Of a DNA stretch of 64,000 nt, positions 53,413 through 62,439 are shown one piece after another. The position numbers and the translations under genes were made by a program. The notes beneath the pieces were generated by a model. That model worked only from the letters and a program-made list of their open reading frames with translations, did no database searches and had not been told where the DNA came from. This DNA comes from Vibrio coralliilyticus (GTDB lineage Bacteria > Pseudomonadota > Gammaproteobacteria > Enterobacterales > Vibrionaceae). The first letter of the stretch is position 1, and every line of letters begins with the position of its first letter. Location: positions 372,001 through 436,000 of the forward strand of contig NZ_CP024628.1 in the NCBI RefSeq assembly GCF_024449095.1. Direction: 5' to 3'.

Positions 53413-55728
53413 ATGAGTATTACGCCACGAGAAATCGACATACAACAGCAAGTTGAATTATGGATGCAAGAACTTACGGTCAGTGAGAAATGTTCGCTGC
53501 TTTCAGGCTCGGGCTTTTGGCATTCGCAAAACGTTGATCGACTAAATATTCCTAAGTTAATGCTAACGGATGGCCCACATGGTTTACGTAAACAAGGTGA
53601 AAAAGAAGATCACCTAGGTCAAAACGAGAGTGTACCGGCCACTTGTTTTCCTTCGGAAGCTGGTTTAGCGGCGTCATGGAGCCGAGAACTTGCTTATGCC
53701 CAAGGTCGTGCGATTGGCGTAGAGTGCCGTGCGGAAAATGTCAATGTCATCCTTGGTCCTGGCCTGAATATCAAACGCTCACCATTATGCGGACGCAATT
53801 TTGAGTATTTGTCTGAAGACCCGTATCTGTCATCACACATAGGTGCAGCTTACATTCAAGGTGCGCAGTCTGTAGGCGTTGGTACATCAGCGAAGCATTT
53901 TGCTTGTAATAACCAAGAGACCAAACGTTTAACAATTAATGCAAAAATTGACCAGCGCACATTGAACGAAATTTATTTGGCAAGCTTTGAAACAGCAGTT
54001 AAAGAAGCTAACCCTTATACCATCATGTGTGCCTACAATCAGGTTAATGGAGAGTACGGCGCAGAGAGTCAGTTCCTGCTTAATGAGGTACTACGCAAGC
54101 AGTGGAACTGGGATGGTGTGGTAGTAACTGATTGGGGCGCAACCAACAGCCGCATTAAGGGCTTGCTAGCAAGCATGGATCTTGAGATGCCTTCATGTGG
54201 CGGTGTCAACGATAAAAAGGTAGAAGCGGCTTTAGAGGGTAATGCAGAGCTAATGTTAGCGCTTGATGAGTCAGTTCGTCGTATTTTGATGCTAATACTG
54301 CGTACCACATACAATCTGCCAGAAGTCGAAGGATTTGATGCCCAGCGTCATCATGAAATTGCTCGGGAAATTGCCCATGAGAGTATGGTCCTGCTTAAGA
54401 ATGAACAGCAAGTTCTCCCATTGAAAGTAAGTGATTCAATCGCGGTATTGGGCGAGTTTGCACAAACACCTCGTTATCAAGGGGGAGGTAGTTCGCACAC
54501 TAATCCAACGAAGGTCACGAGCACTTGGGATTCAATGCAGCAGTACTCGCAATCTCTCGAGTTCATGCAAGGTTTTGGGATCTATGATGAAAAGTGTGAT
54601 GCTGCTAAGTTAGAGCAAGCTAAAGCCCTAGCTGCAAGCAAAGACAAGGTAGTTATTTGTGGCGGCTTACCTGAGCGTTATGAGACGGAAGGTATTGATC
54701 GTACACACCTTAGCTTGCCGAAAGCGCAGCTAGAGTTCATCGCAGAAATCACTAAAGTAAACCCTAATGTTGTCGTGGTACTAAACAATGGGGCTCCGGT
54801 AGAGATGCCTTTCGCCAACGAAGTTAAAGCCATTTTGGAAGCTTACCTGCCGGGGCAGGCAGGGGGAGATGCCATTGCTGATGTATTGTTTGGAGTGGTA
54901 TCCCCAAGTGGCAAATTAGCAGAAACTTTCCCACTTAAACTCGAGCACACTTCAAGTTATGAGTATTTTCCAGGTGAGGGCTATGAAGTCACGTATCGTG
55001 AAGGGATTTACGTTGGTTATCGTTTCTTTGAAACCAAGAAGTTGCCTGTGCTATTTCCGTTCGGCCATGGTTTAAGCTACAGCCACTTCAAATACCACAA
55101 CCTGCGCCTTTCGCAACGTCATATTCGTGATGATCAGACGCTACAAGTGTCGGTTGATGTCACGAATAGTGGTGACATTGACGCGAAAGAAGTGGTACAG
55201 CTTTATATCTCAGATCATCAATCGGAAGTATTACGGCCAGAGATTGAATTAAAAGGGTTTGAGAAGCTCAGCCTACGTGCTGGCGAGACTCAAACGGCGC
55301 ATTTCGTACTAGACAAACGTAGTTTTGCCTTCTTTGATGAAAAGTTAGCAGACTGGCGTGTTCAAAGTGGTCAGTTTGATATTCGTATTGGAGCCTCATG
55401 CCAGGATATTAGACTAACGGAAACCGTCAGTGTTGAGTCGACAACAAAAATTCCGTTTATTGTTCATCCCAATACCACCTTTGGTGAGCTGCGTGCTCAT
55501 CCGGCAACGAAAGCGTATGCTGATGAGCTGATAGAGTATTTTATTGAGCATTCAGGGATCGATTTCAATCTTGGTGATAATGACGAGAACTTCGCAGAAA
55601 CGGTGATTTCATTCTTCCCAATCAAAAATATGGTGTTGTTCTGTAAATCGAAGTTCACTGAATCAGAGCTTGAGCAAGCGTTAGATACGTTAACTATGCA
55701 AGTAGCTGACTTTGAAGAGGTAGTGTAA
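53413..55728 (+). CDS. GH3 beta-glucosidase (cytosolic)
   Basis: A 771-residue GH3 enzyme: N-terminal TIM barrel with substrate-binding GPHGLRKQ and CGRNFEYLSEDPYLSS, nucleophile Asp240 in GVVVTDWGATNSR, alpha/beta sandwich with GGGSSHTNP, fibronectin-III-like domain (VSVDVTNSGDIDAKEVVQLY), and a C-terminal helical extension of ~80 residues. No signal peptide, so it cleaves beta-glucosides after import. The specific linkage is not evident. Its stop TAA overlaps the ATG of the next gene by one base. Confidence 0.92.
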   Translation: MSITPREIDIQQQVELWMQELTVSEKCSLLSGSGFWHSQNVDRLNIPKLMLTDGPHGLRKQGEKEDHLGQNESVPATCFPSEAGLAASWSRELAYAQGRAIGVECRAENVNVILGPGLNIKRSPLCGRNFEYLSEDPYLSSHIGAAYIQGAQSVGVGTSAKHFACNNQETKRLTINAKIDQRTLNEIYLASFETAVKEANPYTIMCAYNQVNGEYGAESQFLLNEVLRKQWNWDGVVVTDWGATNSRIKGLLASMDLEMPSCGGVNDKKVEAALEGNAELMLALDESVRRILMLILRTTYNLPEVEGFDAQRHHEIAREIAHESMVLLKNEQQVLPLKVSDSIAVLGEFAQTPRYQGGGSSHTNPTKVTSTWDSMQQYSQSLEFMQGFGIYDEKCDAAKLEQAKALAASKDKVVICGGLPERYETEGIDRTHLSLPKAQLEFIAEITKVNPNVVVVLNNGAPVEMPFANEVKAILEAYLPGQAGGDAIADVLFGVVSPSGKLAETFPLKLEHTSSYEYFPGEGYEVTYREGIYVGYRFFETKKLPVLFPFGHGLSYSHFKYHNLRLSQRHIRDDQTLQVSVDVTNSGDIDAKEVVQLYISDHQSEVLRPEIELKGFEKLSLRAGETQTAHFVLDKRSFAFFDEKLADWRVQSGQFDIRIGASCQDIRLTETVSVESTTKIPFIVHPNTTFGELRAHPATKAYADELIEYFIEHSGIDFNLGDNDENFAETVISFFPIKNMVLFCKSKFTESELEQALDTLTMQVADFEEVV

Positions 55729-57248
55729 TGGGCTGGATGGACGAAGCAGAAAAAGGCATTGCCATTGTTCATGAGCAGAAACAGACCAATTTCGTGGAGC
55801 TGTATGTTGACTCTGAAGTACGCGGTGACAATGTTTTTATTGGCAAGGAAGCAGAGGGCAGACCTCTGCCAAGTTTTGAGCAGATACAAGATAAATTACC
55901 AGTCATTGAGTGGGGTTCTAGCCCTGATGTGGTCGCAGGATATTGGAAAACTTGGCAAATTGCGTTCAGTAACCTGCGTCAACCTACGCGAGAGAATGGG
56001 TTTGTCTCTAACTTTATTGACACGGCATTTAATGGTCATTTGTTCATGTGGGACAGTGCGTTCATTACCATGTTTGGTAAATATGCTCACCATTTATTCC
56101 CTTTTATTGGGACGTTAGACAATCTGTATGCTAAGCAGATGCTTGATGGTTTTATCGGACGTGAGCTGTCAATTGAAACAGGTCAGAACCATTTTCACCG
56201 TCATGACCCGAGCTCTACAGGGCCGAATATCTTGCCATGGGCGGAGTGGCAACATTATCAACAAATGGGTGATAAACAGCGATTAAGTGATGTTTTTGTT
56301 CCTATTTTGGCGCTTCATCGGTGGATCGCAGACAACCGTACTTGGAAAGATGGGACGTATTGGGGATGTGGCTGGTCATGTGGTATGGACAACCAACTGA
56401 GGGTCGATAAGAAAAAGTACGATTATTCACATCATAGCCACTCATCGTGGATTGATGTGACTTTGCATCAATATTTGTCCGCTACTTTACTGCTTAAAAT
56501 GCAGGAAGAGTTAAATACTGATGAGAATCTGTCTGATATTGAAGCAGAAGTGGAAAACCTCAAGCAGGTTGTTAACGAGAAAATGTGGGATGAATCTCGC
56601 CAGTTTTATTTTGATACTTTGCGTGATGATTCTTTCTCATCGATTAAATCGATTGCTCCTTATTGGGCGCTATTGACGGATATGGTTCCCGATGAGCGAT
56701 TAGCACCGTTTGTTGCTCATCTTAATGACGAGAACAGTTTCAAAAGACCGCATCGAATACCCACGATGTCTGCAGATTGCGAACACTATACACAAACTGG
56801 CGATTATTGGCGTGGTGGTGTATGGGCACCAACTAACTATATGGTGCTCAAAGGACTTGAAGAGAAGGGGTTCCACGATCTTGCATTTGATATCGCCACC
56901 AATCATGTTGCCCATGTAGCTAAGGTTTTTTCTCAGACAGGAACGTTATGGGAAAACTATGCTCCAGAGATTATTCAACAAGGAACACCTGCGAAAAGTG
57001 ATTTTGTTGGTTGGACAGGGTTAAGTTTAGTCAGCATTCTGATCGAGTTTGTGTTTGGCATTAAGATCGATGTTCCGAATAACAAGCTTGTTATTCGTCC
57101 CAAACTTGCTGATGAGTATGCGATAACTCAATTGCAGTTTGGTCCATTAGGTCAAGTCGACATTCATGTTGCCGCGAAAGCAAAGAGCATTGGCTCTCGC
57201 GTTACGGTTACCACAGACCTTGATATTGAAATTGAAGTGATCGAATAA
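55728..57248 (+). CDS. GH63/GH37-like (MGH-type) alpha-glycosidase
   Basis: This 506-residue cytosolic (alpha/alpha)6-barrel protein has GHLFMWDSAFITMFGKY (candidate acid Asp109) and GTLWENYAPE (candidate base Glu409), plus YWRGGVWAPTNYMVLKGL, the pattern of the trehalase/mannosylglycerate-hydrolase-like group. Members hydrolyse alpha-mannosyl- or glucosylglycerate, trehalose or other alpha-glucosides by inversion. Which one applies is not evident. It overlaps the GH3 stop by one base (TAATG) and is followed by a hairpin and the second GH13_4 gene. Confidence 0.8.
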   Translation: MGWMDEAEKGIAIVHEQKQTNFVELYVDSEVRGDNVFIGKEAEGRPLPSFEQIQDKLPVIEWGSSPDVVAGYWKTWQIAFSNLRQPTRENGFVSNFIDTAFNGHLFMWDSAFITMFGKYAHHLFPFIGTLDNLYAKQMLDGFIGRELSIETGQNHFHRHDPSSTGPNILPWAEWQHYQQMGDKQRLSDVFVPILALHRWIADNRTWKDGTYWGCGWSCGMDNQLRVDKKKYDYSHHSHSSWIDVTLHQYLSATLLLKMQEELNTDENLSDIEAEVENLKQVVNEKMWDESRQFYFDTLRDDSFSSIKSIAPYWALLTDMVPDERLAPFVAHLNDENSFKRPHRIPTMSADCEHYTQTGDYWRGGVWAPTNYMVLKGLEEKGFHDLAFDIATNHVAHVAKVFSQTGTLWENYAPEIIQQGTPAKSDFVGWTGLSLVSILIEFVFGIKIDVPNNKLVIRPKLADEYAITQLQFGPLGQVDIHVAAKAKSIGSRVTVTTDLDIEIEVIE

Positions 57249-57249
57249 A

Positions 57250-57272
57250 AGTAGGTGGGTTTCCCACCTACT
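57250..57272 (+). other. Hairpin between GH63-like and GH13_4 genes
   Basis: AGTAGGTGGG/CCCACCTACT stem with TTT loop two bases past the stop, without a strong T-tract. It could partly end the upstream transcript. Confidence 0.5.
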
Positions 57273-57307
57273 CCTGTTAAGTAGTCCATTTAAGTATTAA
57301 AAATGCC

Positions 57308-59233
57308 ATGTTAAATGAAAAGCAAACCCAACAAGCTCTCCAACAAGTGCTTGATTCAGTAGAGCTACCTAAATTCACCAAAAAAGACGAAAAGGTGTTT
57401 CTTGAACGCCTAGCACAGCATTTCCCATCTTTGGTTGGGCAACTGCACACGCTTTACGGCGAACGTTATGATTTTTTCTTGCACCTACAAAATCTGGTGG
57501 TGGTGCTTGCCAAGGCCTTTTCTAGTCGTAAGCGTAAATGGAAAAACCTGGATGAGAAGCGACTTAAAGATCCAGCTTGGTATCGTAGTGAAAAGATGCT
57601 CGGCATGGCCGTGTATGTGGATCTGTTTGCTGGAGACTTGCAGAAGCTGAAGCAGAAAATTCCTTACCTAAAATCACTGGGTGTTAACTATCTGCATCTG
57701 ATGCCGCTCTACAAAGCGCCCGAAGGGGATAGCGATGGTGGCTATGCGGTATCGGACTACCGCAAAGTGGATCCCAAACTGGGTACGGAGAAAGATCTGG
57801 CGCAGCTCGCTGAGGCGTTGAGTGATGAAGGCATCAGTTTGGTGCTGGATTTTGTATTCAATCATACCTCTGATGAGCATAAATGGGCGGTTGAGGCACG
57901 CAGAGGTAACCCCGAGTTTGAAGATTTTTATTACTTCTTCACCGATAAAAAGGAAGTGGATGAGTACAACCAAACCTGCCGAGAGATCTTCCCAACCGTT
58001 CGTCGTGGCAGCTTTACATTCTTAGAGGATGTAGAGAAGTACGTTTGGACCACATTCAACAGCTTCCAATGGGATCTCAATTACTCAAATCCAGCGGTGT
58101 TTAACGCCATTACCGATGAAATGTTGTTCCTCGCCAATATTGGTTGTGAAGGGTTACGTCTTGATGCGCTCGCATTCATTTGGAAAGAGAAATGGACCCA
58201 ATGTGAAAGCTTGCCGAAAGCACACACGCTGATTCAGTGTTTCAACACCTGTTTACAGATCGCAGCGCCTGCTGTGTTGTTCAAATCAGAAGCGATTGTT
58301 CACCCTGACGAAGTGGCACAGTACATCGACAAGCAAGAGTGTCAGTTATCCTACAACCCACTGATGATGGCATTGATGTGGGAGAGCTTGGCAACACGTG
58401 AAACCAAGCTACTGACAGCATCTCTAAAGAAAAGCTTCGAGATTTCAGACCAATGTTCATGGGTCAACTACATTCGTTGTCATGATGATATTGGCTGGAC
58501 GTTTGATGATGCGGTGGCAGAGCAGCAAGGTATTAACGGCTATGATCACCGTCGCTTTTTGAATCAGTTCTATACCGGCAAGTTTGAAGGCTCATTCTCA
58601 CAAGGTGTGCCATTCCAAGAAAACCCGACGACGGGTGATTGCCGCGTGTGTGGCTCATTAGCATCTCTAGCGGGTTTAGAAAAAGCGATAGACACAGATG
58701 ATGCACAAGCGATTGAACATGCTTTGAAGCGTATCCGCTTGCTTAACAGCATCAACCTTAGCATCGGTGGTATTCCGTTGATTTACCAAGGAGACGAACT
58801 GGGTATTTTAAATGACCACAGCTACTTGAATGATAAGTTCAAACGCGATGATGCACGTTGGGTAAATCGTCCTGCTATTTCGCCAGCGGCAGTTGAACTT
58901 GCTGAGCAAAAAGGGAGTTATCAACACCGTATTAATCAAGAACTAAAACAGATGATAGCTTTACGCCAAAATCACCCAGAGTTAGGGAATGCCAAAACAG
59001 AAATTCTAGAAACTTATCGTTCGCAACTTTTTGCTTACTGCCGTACTAACGCAAAGGGTGAGCAACTTCTCGCTCTGTGTAATTTTGGTGAAATGGAGCA
59101 AACAATCCCTGCATCAATATGCGATATTTTGGGCACTCGACAGACGAAGGATCTGCTTTCTGGCAAGTATTTCCTCGGCGATGAGATTGTTTTATCAGCC
59201 TACGATGTGCTGTGGTTAAAGGTAAATGCGTAA
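57308..59233 (+). CDS. Amylosucrase-like GH13_4 enzyme, copy B
   Basis: A 641-residue amylosucrase-like enzyme with the same catalytic positions as copy A (Asp286, Glu328, Asp393) and all pocket motifs. Within the shared block it differs from copy A only at a few residues (for example Phe for Leu in LPKFTKKDE; Ser for Gly in FSSRK; EQQGING). From DDARWVNRP onward the C-terminal domain is clearly different, and copy B lacks an insert. It would work on sucrose in the cytosol. Ribosome site is weak; the ATG overlaps nothing. The Maa gene start overlaps its stop (TAATG). Confidence 0.88.
   Translation: MLNEKQTQQALQQVLDSVELPKFTKKDEKVFLERLAQHFPSLVGQLHTLYGERYDFFLHLQNLVVVLAKAFSSRKRKWKNLDEKRLKDPAWYRSEKMLGMAVYVDLFAGDLQKLKQKIPYLKSLGVNYLHLMPLYKAPEGDSDGGYAVSDYRKVDPKLGTEKDLAQLAEALSDEGISLVLDFVFNHTSDEHKWAVEARRGNPEFEDFYYFFTDKKEVDEYNQTCREIFPTVRRGSFTFLEDVEKYVWTTFNSFQWDLNYSNPAVFNAITDEMLFLANIGCEGLRLDALAFIWKEKWTQCESLPKAHTLIQCFNTCLQIAAPAVLFKSEAIVHPDEVAQYIDKQECQLSYNPLMMALMWESLATRETKLLTASLKKSFEISDQCSWVNYIRCHDDIGWTFDDAVAEQQGINGYDHRRFLNQFYTGKFEGSFSQGVPFQENPTTGDCRVCGSLASLAGLEKAIDTDDAQAIEHALKRIRLLNSINLSIGGIPLIYQGDELGILNDHSYLNDKFKRDDARWVNRPAISPAAVELAEQKGSYQHRINQELKQMIALRQNHPELGNAKTEILETYRSQLFAYCRTNAKGEQLLALCNFGEMEQTIPASICDILGTRQTKDLLSGKYFLGDEIVLSAYDVLWLKVNA
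57338..58872 (+). repeat. Duplicated GH13_4 block, copy B (pairs with 44166-45700)
   Basis: Partner of the locus A block, offset 13172 bp, same orientation and length. A direct repeat this long could support deletion or duplication of the intervening 13 kb by recombination. Confidence 0.85.
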
Positions 59234-59790
59234 TGAGAAGTGAAAAAGAAAAAATGCTCGCTGGTGAGCCCTATGATGCATGGGACAAGCAACTTTATGG
59301 TGAGCGTATTGAATGTCGCAAAGTGTTGCAAAAGCTCAATAATAGCATTCCTGATACGGCTGAATGGCGAGACGCAATAGACACCCTAATTCCTGGCTCT
59401 GAAGGTGCCTTTTTAGAACCACCATTTCGCTGTGATTATGGCTCCAATATTAAGTTGGGTAAAAACTTCTACGCCAACTTTAACTGTGTTGTGCTAGACG
59501 TTGCAGAAGTTCGTATCGGTGACAACGTATTGTTTGCACCGAATGTACAAATCTATACCGCTGGTCACCCATTAGATGTTAAAGGTCGAGTGGAGGAGGG
59601 GGTGGAGTTTGGCACGCCTATTACCATTGGCGACAATGTATGGCTGGGTGGCGGTGTTATCGTCTGTCCGGGCGTATCCATTGGTGAGAACAGTGTGATC
59701 GGTGCAGGCAGTGTGGTGACGAAAGAGATTCCACCTAATGTCGTTGCGGCAGGAAACCCTTGCAAAGTAATAAAACCAATTGAGCAATAA
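59233..59790 (+). CDS. maa: Maltose O-acetyltransferase homologue
   Basis: A 185-residue hexapeptide-repeat acetyltransferase. It aligns with E. coli Maa: SEKEKMLAGEPYDAWDKQL, AFLEPPFRCDYGSNIKLG, the active-site His in IYTAGHPLD, and the left-handed helix repeats (IGDNVWLGGGVIVCPGVSIGENSVIGAGSVV). It acetylates maltose, glucose or related sugars with acetyl-CoA in the cytosol, perhaps to relieve sugar excess. Its ATG at 59233 overlaps the GH13_4 stop by one base, so it belongs to locus B and is translationally coupled. Confidence 0.9.
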   Translation: MRSEKEKMLAGEPYDAWDKQLYGERIECRKVLQKLNNSIPDTAEWRDAIDTLIPGSEGAFLEPPFRCDYGSNIKLGKNFYANFNCVVLDVAEVRIGDNVLFAPNVQIYTAGHPLDVKGRVEEGVEFGTPITIGDNVWLGGGVIVCPGVSIGENSVIGAGSVVTKEIPPNVVAAGNPCKVIKPIEQ

Positions 59791-59852
59791 AAATAAGTAA
59801 TATTAATATTGCTTATCTATATTTAAACGGCTGAGTAAATATAGGAGGTAGT

Positions 59853-60344
59853 ATGAAAAGGATATTTATTTCATTGGGTTTGCTGCTAAGCTCTGTTGCT
59901 TACCTGCCACACGCCAATGCTTCCCTAGATGGCATCTATAAGGGGTGTGGCTTGGGGCACTGGATTGCCAATGGTTTTGCAAATGGCTGGTTGGCTGTCA
60001 CTACTAACGTGACATGGGACTTAGGTACTACGGCATCGATCTCTTACTATTCCACCCCAGCCTCTTGTTCGGGGCCATTTTATGCTGCCGCTCAATTTAT
60101 CGACAGAACCTACCCAGAACTGGAACGAGAAACGGTACAGGGGGAAGGTGAACATATGATGGCGATGTTGAACATTCTTGGGTGCGGACAAACAGAGCAA
60201 CAACTGGTACGTCAAGGAGTACGGAGCGATTTCGCAAAAGTATTGGCCAAGGATAACTATGCTGAAATGCCCCATCACGAAAAGGCTGATAGTTATTACC
60301 GTATAGTGGCCAAACATGCTTCACAACAGTGCTCGGCATCTTAA
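59853..60344 (+). CDS. DUF3015 periplasmic protein
   Basis: This 163-residue exported protein (signal peptide MKRIFISLGLLLSSVAYLPHANA) has the DUF3015 pattern: GCGLGHWIANG, TWDLGTTASISYYSTPASCSGPF, ILGCGQTEQQ. AGGAGGT precedes the ATG at 59853. The family is of unknown function and usually paired with a DUF4105 protein, as here, where the genes overlap by 16 bp. It lies outside the sugar loci by content. Confidence 0.85.
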   Translation: MKRIFISLGLLLSSVAYLPHANASLDGIYKGCGLGHWIANGFANGWLAVTTNVTWDLGTTASISYYSTPASCSGPFYAAAQFIDRTYPELERETVQGEGEHMMAMLNILGCGQTEQQLVRQGVRSDFAKVLAKDNYAEMPHHEKADSYYRIVAKHASQQCSAS

Positions 60345-62200
60345 ACCACACTAACAAACGGGTGGTGCGTTATGGTGTATCGCCCGTTTTGTGTTTGTTA
60401 CTCTTTGCAGGGTCAATGTATCCTTGGCCAGCCTCTGGCTCTGTTTCACTTAGTGAAACACAGATGAATCAGTGGACCAAACTGCTGCATTTTAAAAATG
60501 GCAGCAGTACCATCTCCAGCCCTGATTTCTTCCTTTCCGAAAATGGTCGTTTTGATGCTGAAGTAGAACTGAGCGCTACTGTGAACGCTTTTACCAGAAC
60601 ATCAGAAATGGTTCATTGCCGCTACCCTGCGCGCTATATCTGGCTTAAAGACAACTTCGGCTCTGATTTTGGGCTGTCTTTGCAAGATTGTGACGATTAT
60701 CAGCAATGGATTCAACATAGTAAAACTGAGTCGGTCAGTGTGGTTTATGTCACGGGCTATCTTGGAAATCCGGCCTCATTTTTTGGTCACCTGATGATGA
60801 AATTCAACCGACAGGGTGACAGTAAAACGGATATTGAACTGCTGGATACCGGTATTAACTTCGGGGCGAATGCTCACCCTGATGACAATCCGGTTAAGTA
60901 TGTGTTGTATGGTATATTCGGTGGCTACAGTGCTAGTTACACGACAGCCACATACTATCTTCATACTGCAAGCTATGCTGAGAATGAGCAGCGGGAGTTA
61001 TGGGAATATGAACTTAGCCTAACCAGGCAAGAAGTTGCGCTGGTACAAGCGCACCTGTTTGAGCTGCAGGAGGTTGATTTCAGCTATTACTTCCTGAGCG
61101 ACAACTGCTCCACTGCGTTTAAAGATATTTTGAATATCGTACTGGAACAGCCTCTCAATACAGGATCTCAGCCATGGGATATGCCCGTTGATATATTCCA
61201 TGCTCTTCCAAATGTTATGCATCATGGACAACCTTTGGTCAAAGCGGTTAGCCAGCGTCAGTCTAAGTACAGCCGTATTCAAAATAAGTACCTTGCCCTT
61301 AGTGATAAAGAAAAGCAGCAAACAATTACGATCGCTAAAGATCTTTCAGAGCTGACCCCCTTTATGCAGTCCGATGATTTTTCTGATTATGAAAAAGCTA
61401 AAGTCCTAGATGTTTTAACTGAGTACACAGAACTGTTATTGGTCACAGAGGATGAGTCTGAGCGCAACTACAAGGAGCAAAAGCGTCAGTTGCTCCTGAC
61501 AAGGCTACAGTTAGACAGCTTTAGTGTCGATTGGCCGGAGAGTAAAGCCAAACCGCCCCATTTAGCTCAGTTACCTATTAATCTTGGTCTAGGGACAGGC
61601 TATAGCGACAACTATGGTGGATATCTCAGCTTACGGGGTTTTGCTGCTTATTATGATTTTCTGTCAATCGATGTTGCTCGATTAAAAGATTCAGCTCTTA
61701 CTGTTTTGGATACTGAGCTTCATATAACCGATGATAAGGTGCGCCTTAAAAAACTGGATTTTCTCAATGTTGCTTCACTCAATACCAATGATGTGAATTT
61801 GTTTGAAAATGATCGCTTAGCATGGCAATTGGCTCTTTCACTTGAGCAGAGTGAGTGCCATGATGATGAATGTTACCGCCCGTATTTTAAAGGCTATTTA
61901 GGCTTGGCTGAACATCGGTTTAATCGCCTTTCAGCCTACACTATGTTCGGTGGACAGGTCGATTTCGTTGACTTCGATGACTCAGAACTTCAGCTTCCAG
62001 CAGGCGTGCTTTATCGCTGGTCCGATAGTTGGAAAACACACCTGAGAGTGGTCCCTTCTCTGGGTTTGAATGGTAATGGCTGGGACTTTGCCCTGTATGG
62101 GGACACATGCTTTAGTATCAGTAATAAAGCTGACATTCGTGTACGCTTCGAGAAAAGCTACGACAAGCTGGTAGGGATTTACTTCAACCGATACTTTTAA
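60329..62200 (+). CDS. DUF4105 (Lnb N-terminal-like) exported protein
   Basis: The 623-residue protein has a signal-type hydrophobic N-terminus (VLCLLLFAGSMYPWPASG), followed by the DUF4105 domain with VSVVYVTGYLGNPASFFGHLMMKFN, and DTGINFGAN, SDNCSTAFKDILNIVLEQP; the His and Cys in FFGHLMM and SDNCST are candidate catalytic residues of a papain-like fold. The C-terminal third has beta-barrel-like alternation (LNLGLGTGYSDNYGG..YFNRYF), ending in Phe, so it may insert in the outer membrane. The start is uncertain: GTG 60329 overlaps DUF3015, or GTG 60362 without overlap. Role unknown. Confidence 0.8.
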   Translation: MLGILNHTNKRVVRYGVSPVLCLLLFAGSMYPWPASGSVSLSETQMNQWTKLLHFKNGSSTISSPDFFLSENGRFDAEVELSATVNAFTRTSEMVHCRYPARYIWLKDNFGSDFGLSLQDCDDYQQWIQHSKTESVSVVYVTGYLGNPASFFGHLMMKFNRQGDSKTDIELLDTGINFGANAHPDDNPVKYVLYGIFGGYSASYTTATYYLHTASYAENEQRELWEYELSLTRQEVALVQAHLFELQEVDFSYYFLSDNCSTAFKDILNIVLEQPLNTGSQPWDMPVDIFHALPNVMHHGQPLVKAVSQRQSKYSRIQNKYLALSDKEKQQTITIAKDLSELTPFMQSDDFSDYEKAKVLDVLTEYTELLLVTEDESERNYKEQKRQLLLTRLQLDSFSVDWPESKAKPPHLAQLPINLGLGTGYSDNYGGYLSLRGFAAYYDFLSIDVARLKDSALTVLDTELHITDDKVRLKKLDFLNVASLNTNDVNLFENDRLAWQLALSLEQSECHDDECYRPYFKGYLGLAEHRFNRLSAYTMFGGQVDFVDFDDSELQLPAGVLYRWSDSWKTHLRVVPSLGLNGNGWDFALYGDTCFSISNKADIRVRFEKSYDKLVGIYFNRYF

Positions 62201-62439
62201 AGGGCCATAGTCTGTGGAGCATAATACACGGCCAAGCTTAAATAGAACTCGATACTCTTTGACAAACTCTCCTAGTCTTATTTAAATCTGCTCTATTTCA
62301 CACTTCAATATGCAACTTAATGCTTTTTTCTGATAGGTTGATTTTTGAAAGGTGCACACTCATTTATGTCTGTTATAGTCATGCTTTTCATGGGGTTACA
62401 AACATATCTGTACCTATTGCTATAAATTAGAGGAATTCG

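Noticed and set aside
57674..57973. Antisense frame in copy B
   Set aside because: Same reason as the frame at 44502-44801.
44166..58872. Composite transposon or integron reading of the long direct repeat
   Set aside because: The repeat is coding, in frame, and has no transposase, inverted ends or target-site duplications.
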